Origin: Sphingomonas yabuuchiae
GTDB taxonomy: Bacteria; Pseudomonadota; Alphaproteobacteria; Sphingomonadales; Sphingomonadaceae
Reading direction: 5' to 3'
Assembly: GCF_014199595.1 (NCBI RefSeq)
Contig: NZ_JACHNX010000001.1
Span: forward strand, 585,475-649,474
DNA: 64,000 nt
Below, one piece after another: positions 49,976-58,862 of the stretch (positions within the stretch are counted from its first letter, which is position 1; each line of letters begins with the position of its first letter). Position numbers and translations under genes: made by a program. The notes beneath the pieces were generated by a model, which had not been told where the DNA came from, did not search any database, and saw nothing but the letters and a program-made list of their open reading frames with translations.

Positions 49976-52024
49976 ATGATCTGGCTTCGTCGTCGCATCC
50001 AATCCCTGGAATTCCGTTTCGCGACGATGCTGACGGTCGTGCTGGGCGTCAGCCTGGCGCTGGGTGGATGCGGGCTTCTGCTGAACAACCAGTTGCTTAG
50101 GATGGTCCGGTCGACCCATGAGATCGCGTCCCTGCTGGACCAGCATGACAAGATTGACGCGCGACTTCGCGACTTCCGAATCCAGGTCGGCGACCTGACG
50201 CGCCGGTCGGAAAGGGGACAAAGCGTAGCTGCCGAGCGCTGGCAGGGGCTGGATGCGACGGCGCGGACATGGCTGGCGGAGCCGGTGGTCCGCAACGACC
50301 GGATGTCGCCCCCGATCCGCTCGGCCCAGCTTGCGGCGGTGTCGGCGGAACGACGTTTCCTGCACAGCGCGCGGCGCGTGATCGCCGAGGCTGCGGCCGA
50401 CCCGGCTTTGCTGAAGCGCACCATGCCGCTGTTCATCGCCCGGCTGCACGACATGGAGCATCATCGCGAGATGGTGCACGGAAAGCTTAGCCGCCGCCTG
50501 ACCTGGCAAACCCGTGAGGTGGAGGCACTGGCGCGGCGGGTGCTCGCCCGGATGATGCTGGCCGGACTGCTCCTCGTCATCCTGGTCAGCGGGCTGATCC
50601 TCTGGCTTCGCATCCGGGTGATGCGGCCGCTGATGGACATCGTTGCCGGGATGCGCGCGATGAGCACCGGAAAGCCGCTGGTGCCGCTATGGCTGCATCG
50701 CCGCGATGAGCTGGGCGAGCTGGCGCGGGGCATGGACATGCTGGCCCGCGCCGTCGAGGAACGCGAACGTATCCAGCGTCAGGTCGAGTATCTGGCGCAT
50801 CACGATTCCCTAACCGGGCTGGCCAACCGCGTCGTTTTTGCCGACCGGCTGGATGCCGCACTGCAGGCGGGCCGCAGGATCGCGTTGCTGGCGATCGATC
50901 TCGATGGGTTCAAGGGGGTCAACGACACGCTTGGCCATGCGGCCGGCGACATCCTGCTCAAGCGCGCCAGCGACCTGTTGGCGGCGTCGGTGGGCCGCGA
51001 CGACACGGTCGCGCGCATCGGTGGCGACGAGTTCGCGATCATCCATCATCTGACCACCGAAGAAGAGGATGCCGAGGCACTGGTGCGCCGCATCTATGCC
51101 GTCATTGCCGAAGATCTCGCGAGCCCGACGGTGCGGATGAGCATCGGCGTCGCGCTGTCGCCCCGCCACGGGCTGGAGGCCGACGAGCTTCAGGCCTGCG
51201 CCGACATCGCGCTATATCGGGCCAAGGCCGATGGTCGTCACTGCGCCCGCCGTTACGACATGGCGATGGATGAGGAGCGGCGGCAGCGCCACTGGCTGGC
51301 GCATGAACTGCACGAGGCCGTCACGCGCGGCGAACTTCATCTGGTCTATCAGCCGATCGCCGACTGTGCGTCGCGCCGGATCATCGGGCAGGAAGCGCTG
51401 GCGCGTTGGGATCATCCGGTGTTGGGGCCGGTCAGCCCGGATGTGTTCATCGGTCTGGCGGAGGAAAGCGGCCTGATCGGCGAGATCGGGCAGCGTCTGT
51501 TTGTCGATGCGCTGGCCACGGCGCGGGCCTGGCCCGCCGAATGGATGCTGGCGATCAACCTGTCGCCGGTACAGCTTCGCGAACCGAACCTCGCCCAGCG
51601 GATGCTGGCCGCCACCGCTTCCCAGGGCATCGACCCTTGCCGGATCGAGGTGGAAGTGACCGAAGGCGTGTTGATCGACAATCGCGAGGCCACCACCGCC
51701 AATCTGGCGACTCTACGCGCAGCGGGCGTCGGAATCGTGATGGACGATTTCGGCACCGGCTACGCTTCGCTCAGCAGCCTTCAGCAATTTCCGTTCGACA
51801 AGATCAAGATCGACCGCAGCTTCATCCAGGCGATGGACCAAGACGGCCCGGCCCTGTCGATCGTTCGCGCCTCGATCGGGCTGGGGCGCAGCCTGAACAT
51901 CCCCATCGTGGCGGAGGGGCTGGAGACCGAGGCGCAATACCGGACGCTGTGCGATCTGGGATGCGATCAGGTGCAGGGCTATCTGATCGGTCGCCCGATG
52001 GCGTATCTGGCCGAGGCGGCGTGA
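49976..52024 (+). CDS. membrane GGDEF-EAL protein (cyclic-di-GMP turnover)
   Basis: A 682-residue protein. Transmembrane helices at ~17-38 and ~193-213 flank a periplasmic helical sensor. A HAMP domain follows (~210-265), then GGDEF (residues ~275-430) with intact RIGGDEF, then EAL (~440-682) with GQEALARWDHP, NLSPVQLREPN, EVTEGVLIDN and DDFGTGYASLSSLQQFPFDKIKID. Both catalytic motifs look intact, so it may make or break cyclic-di-GMP. The GGDEF I-site (RxxD) is not obvious. Monocistronic. Confidence 0.92.
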   Translation: MIWLRRRIQSLEFRFATMLTVVLGVSLALGGCGLLLNNQLLRMVRSTHEIASLLDQHDKIDARLRDFRIQVGDLTRRSERGQSVAAERWQGLDATARTWLAEPVVRNDRMSPPIRSAQLAAVSAERRFLHSARRVIAEAAADPALLKRTMPLFIARLHDMEHHREMVHGKLSRRLTWQTREVEALARRVLARMMLAGLLLVILVSGLILWLRIRVMRPLMDIVAGMRAMSTGKPLVPLWLHRRDELGELARGMDMLARAVEERERIQRQVEYLAHHDSLTGLANRVVFADRLDAALQAGRRIALLAIDLDGFKGVNDTLGHAAGDILLKRASDLLAASVGRDDTVARIGGDEFAIIHHLTTEEEDAEALVRRIYAVIAEDLASPTVRMSIGVALSPRHGLEADELQACADIALYRAKADGRHCARRYDMAMDEERRQRHWLAHELHEAVTRGELHLVYQPIADCASRRIIGQEALARWDHPVLGPVSPDVFIGLAEESGLIGEIGQRLFVDALATARAWPAEWMLAINLSPVQLREPNLAQRMLAATASQGIDPCRIEVEVTEGVLIDNREATTANLATLRAAGVGIVMDDFGTGYASLSSLQQFPFDKIKIDRSFIQAMDQDGPALSIVRASIGLGRSLNIPIVAEGLETEAQYRTLCDLGCDQVQGYLIGRPMAYLAEAA

Positions 52025-52051
52025 TCCGGGGCAGGGTGGATAGGCCAGCCC

Positions 52052-52411
52052 TTAGCTGACGCATTCTCCGATCATGCGGATGATGTCGTGCCCGGTATAG
52101 GGCTTGGGTACGAACTGGACCCCGGCGGGTAGGTCAGCCGCGACATGGCGCTGTTCGCCCGACGTGACGATGATCGACACATGGGGATGCGACTTGTGGG
52201 CCTTGGCCGCCAGTGCGGCGCCGTCGATCGAACCGGGCATCGCGACGTCGGTGAACATCGCGCAAATTTCCGGGTGACGATCCAGCGCGACCAGCGCCTC
52301 ATCCGCGCTGTCCGCCTGGATCACCACATAACCCGCATCTTCGAACGCGAACTGCACGTGCATCAACAGAAGCGGCTGGTCGTCGACGATCAAAATGGTC
52401 GGGGCCTTCAT
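52052..52411 (-). CDS. single-domain response regulator
   Basis: A 119-residue CheY-like receiver. Acidic pair Asp10-Asp11 (LIVDDQPLLL), phospho-acceptor Asp55 (MFTDVAMPG), Thr/Ser of VTSGEQ and Lys103 (FVPKPYTG) are all present. I chose ATG 52411 (MKAPTILIVDDQ); the longer frame adds ten basic residues. It has no output domain and could act in a phosphorelay with hybrid kinases such as the LOV kinase of this window, but they are 48 kb apart. Confidence 0.9.
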   Translation of the reverse strand: MKAPTILIVDDQPLLLMHVQFAFEDAGYVVIQADSADEALVALDRHPEICAMFTDVAMPGSIDGAALAAKAHKSHPHVSIIVTSGEQRHVAADLPAGVQFVPKPYTGHDIIRMIGECVS

Positions 52412-52480
52412 ATAACGTGCATTAATTCTGCACCGCCGCATCTGTTCCGAAAAAGGTGTAATTTTGCGTTCATTCGATTG

Positions 52481-53437
52481 TCAGGCGCCACTGTCCGTCA
52501 GCTGGGCCAGCTGAGCGTCCGACAGGGACAGGCGCATGGCGGGCGTCAGTTCGGACAGCTGCTGTACGCTCGTCGCGCTGGCGATCGGCGCAGTGACGCC
52601 GGGCTGCGCCATCAGCCAGGCGAGCGCGACCTGCGCCGGGGTGGCCCCAGTCTCCTCCGCCACCGCGTCTAGCGCCGCCAGTACCGCAGCCCCCTTGCCC
52701 TGCAATAGCTCGCCCATTTTCGCACCGCGCACGCTTTGCGACAGGTCGGCGTCGCTGCGGTACTTGCCGGTCAGGAATCCGGCCGCCAGCCCGTAATAGG
52801 GGACGACGCCGATATTCTCGGTGACGCAGTAATCCTGCAACTCGCCCTCGAACTTGTGGCGGCTGACCAGATTATATTCGGGCTGCAGGACATGATAGCG
52901 CGGCAGCCCGGCGTCGCGGGCGGCCTCGTTCGCGGACTTCAGCCGCGCGGCGTGGAAGTTGGAGGCGCCGATCACCCGCACCTTGCCCGCCTCGACCAGC
53001 TTGGCAAAGGCCTCGATCACCGCGTCCTGCGGCTGATCCTCGTCGTCCTGATGCGCGAAGTACAGGTCGATCCGGTCGGTGCCGAGTCGCTTCAGCGATG
53101 CCTCCGCCGCCGCCGCGATTCGGGCGGGGGCCAGCTTCTCGCCGCCTTCGCCGGGCAACATCCCGACCTTGGTCGCGATCAGCACCTGGTCGCGCTTGCC
53201 GCTGGCCTTCAGCCATTCGCCGATCATGGCCTCGGATTCACCACCCTGGTGTCCGTCGACCCAAGCGGAATAGACGTCCGCCGTGTCGATCATCACGCCG
53301 CCCTGATCAACAAAGGCGTCGAGCACCGCAAAGCTCGCCGCCCGGTCGGCCGTCCAGCCAAAGACATTGCCGCCCAGCACCAGCGGCGCGATCATCAGGT
53401 CGGTCGAGCCCAGGCGGCGAAGCGGCGTGTCGGTCAT
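52481..53437 (-). CDS. aldo/keto reductase
   Basis: A 318-residue TIM-barrel oxidoreductase. The catalytic tetrad is in place: Asp and Tyr in GGVMIDTADVYSAW, Lys in VLIATKVGML, and His in LYFAHQDDEDQPQ. The C-terminal NADP-binding segment is VTAPIASATSVQQLSEL. The substrate is unclear; it resembles the general-stress/YajO-like subgroup. It is followed, 6 bases upstream on the same strand, by a small lipoprotein gene, so the two are co-transcribed. Confidence 0.92.
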   Translation of the reverse strand: MTDTPLRRLGSTDLMIAPLVLGGNVFGWTADRAASFAVLDAFVDQGGVMIDTADVYSAWVDGHQGGESEAMIGEWLKASGKRDQVLIATKVGMLPGEGGEKLAPARIAAAAEASLKRLGTDRIDLYFAHQDDEDQPQDAVIEAFAKLVEAGKVRVIGASNFHAARLKSANEAARDAGLPRYHVLQPEYNLVSRHKFEGELQDYCVTENIGVVPYYGLAAGFLTGKYRSDADLSQSVRGAKMGELLQGKGAAVLAALDAVAEETGATPAQVALAWLMAQPGVTAPIASATSVQQLSELTPAMRLSLSDAQLAQLTDSGA

Positions 53438-53443
53438 GGCGTA

Positions 53444-53641
53444 TCAGCTTTCGTTATCGATGGGATTTTCGTCCTCAACGTCCGAAGGCGCCATCGCGTT
53501 CAGATCGACCGCATTGGCATCGAGCATGGCGGCGGCATCGTTCAGCTGGTCATTCTCCGCCGCGCTCAATCCCTTGGGCTGGTCGTTGGAGGAACAGGCG
53601 GCCAGCGTCAGCAGCGCGGCGGTCATCAGGATACGGATCAT
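53444..53641 (-). CDS. small acidic lipoprotein
   Basis: A 65-residue protein with a signal peptide and lipobox LAAC (Cys16), then an acidic, Asn/Asp-rich tail (DLNAMAPSDVEDENPIDNES). It is 6 bases before the aldo/keto reductase gene on the same strand. Function unknown. Confidence 0.75.
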   Translation of the reverse strand: MIRILMTAALLTLAACSSNDQPKGLSAAENDQLNDAAAMLDANAVDLNAMAPSDVEDENPIDNES

Positions 53642-53742
53642 GTCGCCATCATGCCAAAAGCGGGGGGCGGTGGGGAAGGGGGAACCCGGCGGCGGGGTGG
53701 GTGCGTTGTCGCGGCCTGGATTTCGATCATGAGGTCAATGCG

Positions 53743-54222
53743 ATGCCTGCTTCCCGATACGCCATGTTGCTCGCCCCGTTCAAAATGGGCCTGGTCGGCG
53801 GACAGCGCGCCATGACGCCGCTAGCCGCCGTGTCGATTGCGGCAGCGCGCGGGCAATTGCCGGTCGGCAAGGGCGTGCTCCGCTGGCTGGCCAACCCCGT
53901 CGTTGCGGCGGGCACGCTGGCGCTCGCGATCGGCGAGATGGCGGGCGACAAGCAGAAGACCGCGCCGGATCGCGTCGTGCCCATCGGCCTGGCGGCGCGC
54001 TTTACGACCTCGGCGATTGCGGGCGCGGCGCTGGCCAGCCCGAAACAGCGCTGGCTCGGCGCGGCGATCGGCGGCGTGACGGCGGTGATCGCCTCCTATC
54101 CCGGCTGGCGCGGCCGGATGGCGGCGCTGGGGCGCTATGGCCAGACCAAGACGGGCTTTGCCGAGGATGCGGCGGTTCTGGCCGGCGCGATCGGCGTGGT
54201 GCGAGGACGCGCATCGGCCTGA
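53743..54222 (+). CDS. DUF4126-like membrane protein
   Basis: A 159-residue hydrophobic protein: FKMGLVGGQRAMTPLAAVSIA, WLANPVVAAGTLALAIGEMAGDK, IGLAARFTTSAIAGAALA and WLGAAIGGVTAVIASYPGW give three or four short membrane helices. I recall this as the DUF4126 pattern. ATG 53743 is chosen; the frame extends upstream without sense. Function unknown. Confidence 0.75.
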   Translation: MPASRYAMLLAPFKMGLVGGQRAMTPLAAVSIAAARGQLPVGKGVLRWLANPVVAAGTLALAIGEMAGDKQKTAPDRVVPIGLAARFTTSAIAGAALASPKQRWLGAAIGGVTAVIASYPGWRGRMAALGRYGQTKTGFAEDAAVLAGAIGVVRGRASA

Positions 54223-54239
54223 GGCGATGCGGCCTCCGA

Positions 54240-54691
54240 TCAGGAGGCGGGCCGGGGTGGCTGAATGCCGGTATATTGGACCGACATCATCTTCCATTCC
54301 CGGCCGATCCGCTGCTCGACATAGGTCACCCGGACGCTGCGCGTGACCGTGCCACCATTGGGATTGGGCAGCGTATAGTCGACCGAGCCGATGACGATCG
54401 CGCTATCGCCATGTCGGCGCACGTCCTGCGTCTGAAAGTTCATGGGCGGCACCTGACTCGCCTTTTCGGGCGCGTAGAAGGTCAGGACCGCCGGCCGCCG
54501 GTCGATCTCCCCCAGCGGAGAGACCTCGATATAATCCGACGCCAGCAACCCATCGAGCGCCTTCGCATCGTAGCGGGTGCGCGCCTCGTTGAACGACTGG
54601 ACGAGCCTCAGGATCGCCGGATCGCTCGGCCTTGCGCCGACGCCGTGCCTGCGAGCAGCGCCAGACCGGCGACGATGTACCAAGACCGCAT
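54240..54691 (-). pseudogene. NTF2-like (SnoaL-type) exported protein with an apparent frameshift
   Basis: The mature domain is one frame (DPAILRLVQSFNEARTRYDA, then LDGLLASDYIEVSPLGEIDR, then VRVTYVEQRIGREWKMMSVQ), an NTF2-like fold of ~125 residues. The only good start, ATG at 54691 with a GGGGGAAAG ribosome-binding site, opens a different frame. That frame encodes a clean signal peptide (MRSWYIVAGLALLAGTASAQ) and then stops after seven more codons. The two frames would join if one base were added near 54633-54640. Either a real one-base deletion or a sequencing error. A TTG start at 54683 in the domain frame looks unnatural. Confidence 0.7.
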
Positions 54692-54716
54692 GTTTCTTTC
54701 CCCCAATGGGGGGAAG

Positions 54717-55907
54717 CTATCCGCGAAGCATCGCCACGTCTACCGCAGGAAATGCGGTCCACTTCTCCTGCGATCGCGCGCTTTCCAATACGGCCTCGAC
54801 GAACGCCATGGTGCGCAGGCCCGGCTCCAGGCCCGGATACCAGTTCGCCTCGCCCGGGGCTTCGCCATTGGCCGGACCGCCATCGCGCAACGATCCCGCC
54901 ACCGCGCGATAGAGGTTCCCGAACGCCTCGATATAACCTTCCGGGTGGCCCGAGGGGGTGCGCAGGCGGGGCAGGGTGGTGGGGCTGAGGCCCGGGCCAC
55001 CCGCGCGGACGATTTCGGCGGGGCGGTCGAGCCAGCGCAGGGTCAGCGTGTTGGGCTCCATCTGCGACCATTCCAGCCCGCCCGTCTCGCCATGGATGCG
55101 GATACGCAGGCCATTCTCCTCGCCCGCCGCCACCTGCGTCGCGCGCAGCGTGCCGCGTGCGCCTTCGGCAAAGCGCAGGAGTACGTTGACATCGTCGTCA
55201 AGCATCCGCCCCGCGACATGAGTCGTCACATCGGCCGACAGCGCCTCGACCTTCAGGCCCGTAACATGCTCCGCCAGCTGGAAGGCGTGGGTGCCGATAT
55301 CGCCCAGCGCCCCGCCAAGCCCTGCGCGCGCCGGATCGGTGCGCCATTCGGCCTGCTTATTGCCCTCGCGGTCGAGCGCGGTGCTGAGCCAGCCCTGCAC
55401 ATATTCGACATGGACCAGCCGGATGGTCCCGAAATCGCCGCGCGCGACGCGTGCCCGCGCCTCCTCGACCATCGGATAGCCGCTATAGGTGAAGGCCAGG
55501 CCATAGAGCTGACCCGAAGCGCGCGCGGCGTCGGCAATGGCACGCGCCTCCGCCAGGTTCATCGCCATCGGCTTTTCGCTGAATACCGGAAAACCGGCGT
55601 TCAGCGCGGCGATCGCCATCGGCGCGTGGAGGTGGTTGGGGGTGACGATGGCAACCGCATCGATCCGCTCGCCATCGGGCCGCTCGCGTTCGTCGGCAAG
55701 GAGGGCGTCGATGGTGGCGTGGACCCGGTCGGGGGACAGGCCCAGCTGCTCGCCGCTACGCCGATTGCGCTCGGGATCGCTGCTGAAATTGCCCGCGACC
55801 AATTCCCAGTCGCCGTCCAGCGCCGCCGCCATCCGGTGCACGCCGCCGATGAACGCGCCCTCGCCGCCGCCCGCCATGGCCAGCCGCAACTTCCGTCCCG
55901 CCATCAT
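54717..55907 (-). CDS. Gfo/Idh/MocA-family sugar oxidoreductase
   Basis: A 396-residue NAD(P)-dependent dehydrogenase. The N-terminal Rossmann fold reads [20 protein letters not shown], then [19 protein letters not shown] and the EKP motif [13 protein letters not shown]. The C-terminal alpha/beta domain includes [21 protein letters not shown]. Such enzymes oxidise or reduce sugar hydroxyl/keto groups. It is divergent from the cytochrome c gene and likely belongs to the sugar-oxidation island, perhaps reducing a 3-keto sugar. The start is ATG 55907, with AGGAG 5 bases upstream; adjacent ATGs are possible. Confidence 0.9.
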   Translation of the reverse strand: MMAGRKLRLAMAGGGEGAFIGGVHRMAAALDGDWELVAGNFSSDPERNRRSGEQLGLSPDRVHATIDALLADERERPDGERIDAVAIVTPNHLHAPMAIAALNAGFPVFSEKPMAMNLAEARAIADAARASGQLYGLAFTYSGYPMVEEARARVARGDFGTIRLVHVEYVQGWLSTALDREGNKQAEWRTDPARAGLGGALGDIGTHAFQLAEHVTGLKVEALSADVTTHVAGRMLDDDVNVLLRFAEGARGTLRATQVAAGEENGLRIRIHGETGGLEWSQMEPNTLTLRWLDRPAEIVRAGGPGLSPTTLPRLRTPSGHPEGYIEAFGNLYRAVAGSLRDGGPANGEAPGEANWYPGLEPGLRTMAFVEAVLESARSQEKWTAFPAVDVAMLRG

Positions 55908-55964
55908 CCTCTCTCCTGTCATCCCAATCGCTTATAACGCGATATTCGGTGCTTGCATGGCATC

Positions 55965-55980
55965 AGTTTAGCGGTAAACT
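55965..55980. promoter_or_regulatory. candidate LacI-type operator in the divergent region
   Basis: AGTTTAgcggTAAACT: perfect 6-bp inverted arms with a GCGG centre, in the gap between the Gfo/Idh gene and the cytochrome gene. LacI-family operators are often even palindromes with a CG centre. No LacI-family gene is in this window. Confidence 0.4.
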
Positions 55981-56028
55981 CCGGCAACAACCAGCGAGTC
56001 TGGGCAAGAAAATTTCGGGAGAGAGAGG

Positions 56029-56421
56029 ATGAGGCAGCTGATCGGGCTGGCCGCCGCCGTACCGGCCATGGTCGCCGGTATCCTGGCCGTGCAGGCACCG
56101 TCTACCGCGCAGACCGCCCCCGCCGCGGGCGCGCAGGCCTTTGCCGCGTGCCGGGCCTGTCACACGCTCAACAAGGGCGGGCGCAACGGTGTCGGCCCCA
56201 ATCTGAACGGCGTATTCGGGCGGCAGGCGGGTTCGGTCGCGGGCTTCAATTATTCGCCCGCGATGAAGGCGTCGGGCCTGAAATGGGACGACAAGACGCT
56301 GGACGCGTTCATCGCCGCGCCGATGAAGAAGGTGCCGGGCACCCGGATGCCGATCGGCGTTGCCGACCCGGCCAAGCGCGCCGCGCTGATCGCCTATCTC
56401 AAGGCCGAGACCGCCAAGTGA
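56029..56421 (+). CDS. class I cytochrome c, periplasmic
   Basis: A 130-residue cytochrome with a signal peptide (~1-28). Haem is attached at Cys41-x2-Cys44-His45 (FAACRACHTLNKGG) and Met107 (GTRMPIG) is the sixth ligand. KKVPGTRMPIGVADPAKRAA and LIAYLKAETAK are typical of cytochrome c2-like proteins. It probably carries electrons from the GMC dehydrogenase of the same island. The stop overlaps the next GTG start. Confidence 0.92.
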   Translation: MRQLIGLAAAVPAMVAGILAVQAPSTAQTAPAAGAQAFAACRACHTLNKGGRNGVGPNLNGVFGRQAGSVAGFNYSPAMKASGLKWDDKTLDAFIAAPMKKVPGTRMPIGVADPAKRAALIAYLKAETAK

Positions 56422-57488
56422 CCGCCGCCGGAGCCTTCTCGTCGGCGATGCGCGGCCCGGGCATCTTCCTGGCGCAGTTCATGGGTGACGCCGCGCCGTT
56501 CGACACGCTCGACTCGGCGGCGCGCTGGATGGCGGAGGCGGGTTATGAGGGCGTGCAGATTCCGACCTGGGACGCGCGCTGCATCGACCTGAAGCTGGCT
56601 GCCGAAAGCCAGGATTATTGCGACGACCTAGCCGGGCGCTGTGCCGAGGCGGGTGTCGCGATCACCGAATTGTCGACCCATTTGCAGGGACAGTTGGTCG
56701 CGGTCCACCCGGCCTATGACGCCGCCTTCGACGGTTTCGCGCCGGAGGCGGTGCGTGGGCGTCCGGCCGAGCGGCAGGAATGGGCGGTCCAGCAACTCCG
56801 TTACGCCGCTAAGGCCAGTCGGCGGCTGGGCTTGAGCGCGCATGCGACCTTTTCCGGTGCGCTGCTCTGGCCCTTCGTCTATCCCTGGCCGCAGCGACCC
56901 GGCGGGCTGGTGGCGGAAGGCTTTGCCGAATTGGGCAAGCGCTGGCGACCGATCCTCGATGCTTTCGAGGAAGAGGGCGTCGACCTCTGCTACGAGCTGC
57001 ATCCCGGCGAGGACCTGCACGACGGCACGACCTTCGAGAGGTTCCTGGAGTCGGTCGGCGACCATAAGCGCGCCAACATCCTCTACGACCCCAGCCATTT
57101 CGTGCTGCAAGCGATGGATTATCTCCAGTTCATCGACTTCTACCACGACCGCATCCGCATGTTCCACGTCAAGGATGCCGAGTTCAACCCGACCGGCCGC
57201 GCGGGCGTCTATGGCAGCTATAGCGACTGGGTGGACCGGCCGGGGCGCTTCCGTTCGCTGGGCGACGGGCAGGTGGATTTCGGCGGCATTTTCTCGAAGC
57301 TGACCCAGTACGGCTATGCCGGTTGGGCGGTGCTGGAATGGGAATGCTGCCTGAAGCACCCGGAAGACGGCGCGCGGGAGGGCGCGCCCTTTATCGCCGC
57401 GCACATGATCCGGCGGGCGACACGCGCCTTCGACGATTTTGCCGGTGGCGGCGATCCGGCGGCCAATCGGCGCTGGCTGGGACTTTAA
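56418..57488 (+). CDS. sugar phosphate isomerase/epimerase (xylose isomerase-like TIM barrel)
   Basis: A 356-residue protein (346 if ATG 56448 is used) of the AP endonuclease 2/xylose isomerase-like fold. Metal-site residues are in ELHPGEDLHDGTTFERF, NILYDPSHFVLQAMDY, RIRMFHVKDAEFNPTG and WAVLEWECCLKHPEDG. It lacks a signal peptide, so it is cytosolic. It probably interconverts or epimerises an oxidised sugar. The GTG start overlaps the cytochrome stop. There is one further paralogue-like barrel on each side of the DUF1080 gene. Confidence 0.88.
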   Translation: MTAAGAFSSAMRGPGIFLAQFMGDAAPFDTLDSAARWMAEAGYEGVQIPTWDARCIDLKLAAESQDYCDDLAGRCAEAGVAITELSTHLQGQLVAVHPAYDAAFDGFAPEAVRGRPAERQEWAVQQLRYAAKASRRLGLSAHATFSGALLWPFVYPWPQRPGGLVAEGFAELGKRWRPILDAFEEEGVDLCYELHPGEDLHDGTTFERFLESVGDHKRANILYDPSHFVLQAMDYLQFIDFYHDRIRMFHVKDAEFNPTGRAGVYGSYSDWVDRPGRFRSLGDGQVDFGGIFSKLTQYGYAGWAVLEWECCLKHPEDGAREGAPFIAAHMIRRATRAFDDFAGGGDPAANRRWLGL

Positions 57489-57557
57489 CGATTGCAAGGA
57501 CTTGACCATCCGCCCCGGAAGGTAAAGTCTGACAAAAAACATAAGCGGGAGAGGGGC

Positions 57558-58862
57558 ATGGAAGCGATACCGGACAATCGGTCGCGTCTGTTCTGGCTGA
57601 GCGTGCTGGCGCTGTTCACGGCCGCCGCAAGCGCGGCGTTGCGCGCGGCGGTGGCGAGCAGCCTGAAAGCGCAATGGATCGACCCCATCGCGCCGGTCGA
57701 GGCGGGCGAGTTGATCGGATCGGCGCTGGGATCGGCATTTCTCGGCTTTGCCGCGACCCTGTTCGTGGCAAGCGCGCTGCTCGACCGGATCGGCGCGCGG
57801 CAGATGCTGATCGGCTGCGGCCTGTGCTTCCTGGTCGGCACCACCGCAATCATCGGCGCGGGCCATATCGCGACCGGCATGGGCGTTTATCACATCGTCT
57901 GGGGTGGGATGCTGCTCAGCGGCATCGGCTGGGGGCTGGCCGAGGCGTCGATCAACCCGCTGACCGCGCGGCTTTACCCGGAAGAGACGACGCACCGGCT
58001 GAACGTGCTTCATGCCTGGTATCCCGGCGGGCTGATCGTCGGCGGGCTGGCGGGCGTGTTCCTGGCCGAAATCCTGTCGTGGCAGGCGATCATGGCGCTG
58101 GTGCTGATCCCTGCGCTCGGCGTGCTGGTGATGGCGGCGACGACGCATTTCCCGCCGGTGCCGCGCGAAGTACGCGACGTCGGCTTCGGCGGCATGATCG
58201 CGGAAGTGTTCAAGCGGCCGAGCTTCTTCGTCTGGTTCGCCGCGATGTTCCTGACCGCCGCGTCCGAGTTGGCGCCTGGCCAGTGGCTCGACGTGGCGCT
58301 GAGCAGCCGGGTCGGCATGCGTGGCATCCTGCTGCTCGTCTATGTCAGTGCCTTGATGTTCGTGTTCCGCCATTTCGCCGGGCGGATCGCGGGGCGGCTG
58401 TCAAACCCGGGGCTGCTCTGGGTGTCGAGCCTGATGGCGGGCATCGGCCTGTTCCTGCTGTCGCGGGCGCAGTCGCCGGTGGCGGCGATCCTGGCCTCGA
58501 CCGTGTGGGGGCTGGGCGTCTGCGCGATGTGGCCGACCATGCTGGCGTCGGTGGCCGAGCGTTATCCGCGCGGCGGCGCCTGGGCTCTGGGGCTGGTCGG
58601 ATCGGCGGGCGCGCTGTCCAGCTTCTTCGTCCTGCCGCGACTGGGCGCGATGTTCGACGCCGCCAAGGTCGAGCTGGCCGGTGGGTCGGAGGCGTTCAAG
58701 CGGCTGACCGGCGAAGCGCTGCGCCAGGTCGAGGATGCGGCGGCGTCGCAGTCCTTTGCGCGGCTCGCCATCGTGCCGGTGATCCTGTTGTTCGTGTTCG
58801 GCGGCATCTGGCTGGCCGAGCGCCGCCGTCCCCGTCGCCCCGTAGCGGAGAGTGTCGCATGA
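57558..58862 (+). CDS. MFS sugar permease (FHS-like)
   Basis: A 434-residue transporter with 12 predicted helices. Half 1 has LFVASALLDRIGARQMLIGCG (the DRxGxR loop) and GIGWGLAEASINPLTARLYP; half 2 has RHFAGRIAGRLSNPGLLWVSS. The LNVLHAWYPGGLIVGGLAGV segment resembles fucose/glucose-galactose (FHS) permeases. ATG 57558 is preceded by GGGAGAGGGG. It likely imports the sugar or keto sugar made in the periplasm. ATGA overlap with the next gene. Confidence 0.88.
   Translation: MEAIPDNRSRLFWLSVLALFTAAASAALRAAVASSLKAQWIDPIAPVEAGELIGSALGSAFLGFAATLFVASALLDRIGARQMLIGCGLCFLVGTTAIIGAGHIATGMGVYHIVWGGMLLSGIGWGLAEASINPLTARLYPEETTHRLNVLHAWYPGGLIVGGLAGVFLAEILSWQAIMALVLIPALGVLVMAATTHFPPVPREVRDVGFGGMIAEVFKRPSFFVWFAAMFLTAASELAPGQWLDVALSSRVGMRGILLLVYVSALMFVFRHFAGRIAGRLSNPGLLWVSSLMAGIGLFLLSRAQSPVAAILASTVWGLGVCAMWPTMLASVAERYPRGGAWALGLVGSAGALSSFFVLPRLGAMFDAAKVELAGGSEAFKRLTGEALRQVEDAAASQSFARLAIVPVILLFVFGGIWLAERRRPRRPVAESVA

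Noticed and set aside
54276..55937. A 553-residue plus-strand frame opposite the Gfo/Idh gene
   Set aside because: Antisense shadow; the minus-strand protein has Rossmann and EKP motifs.
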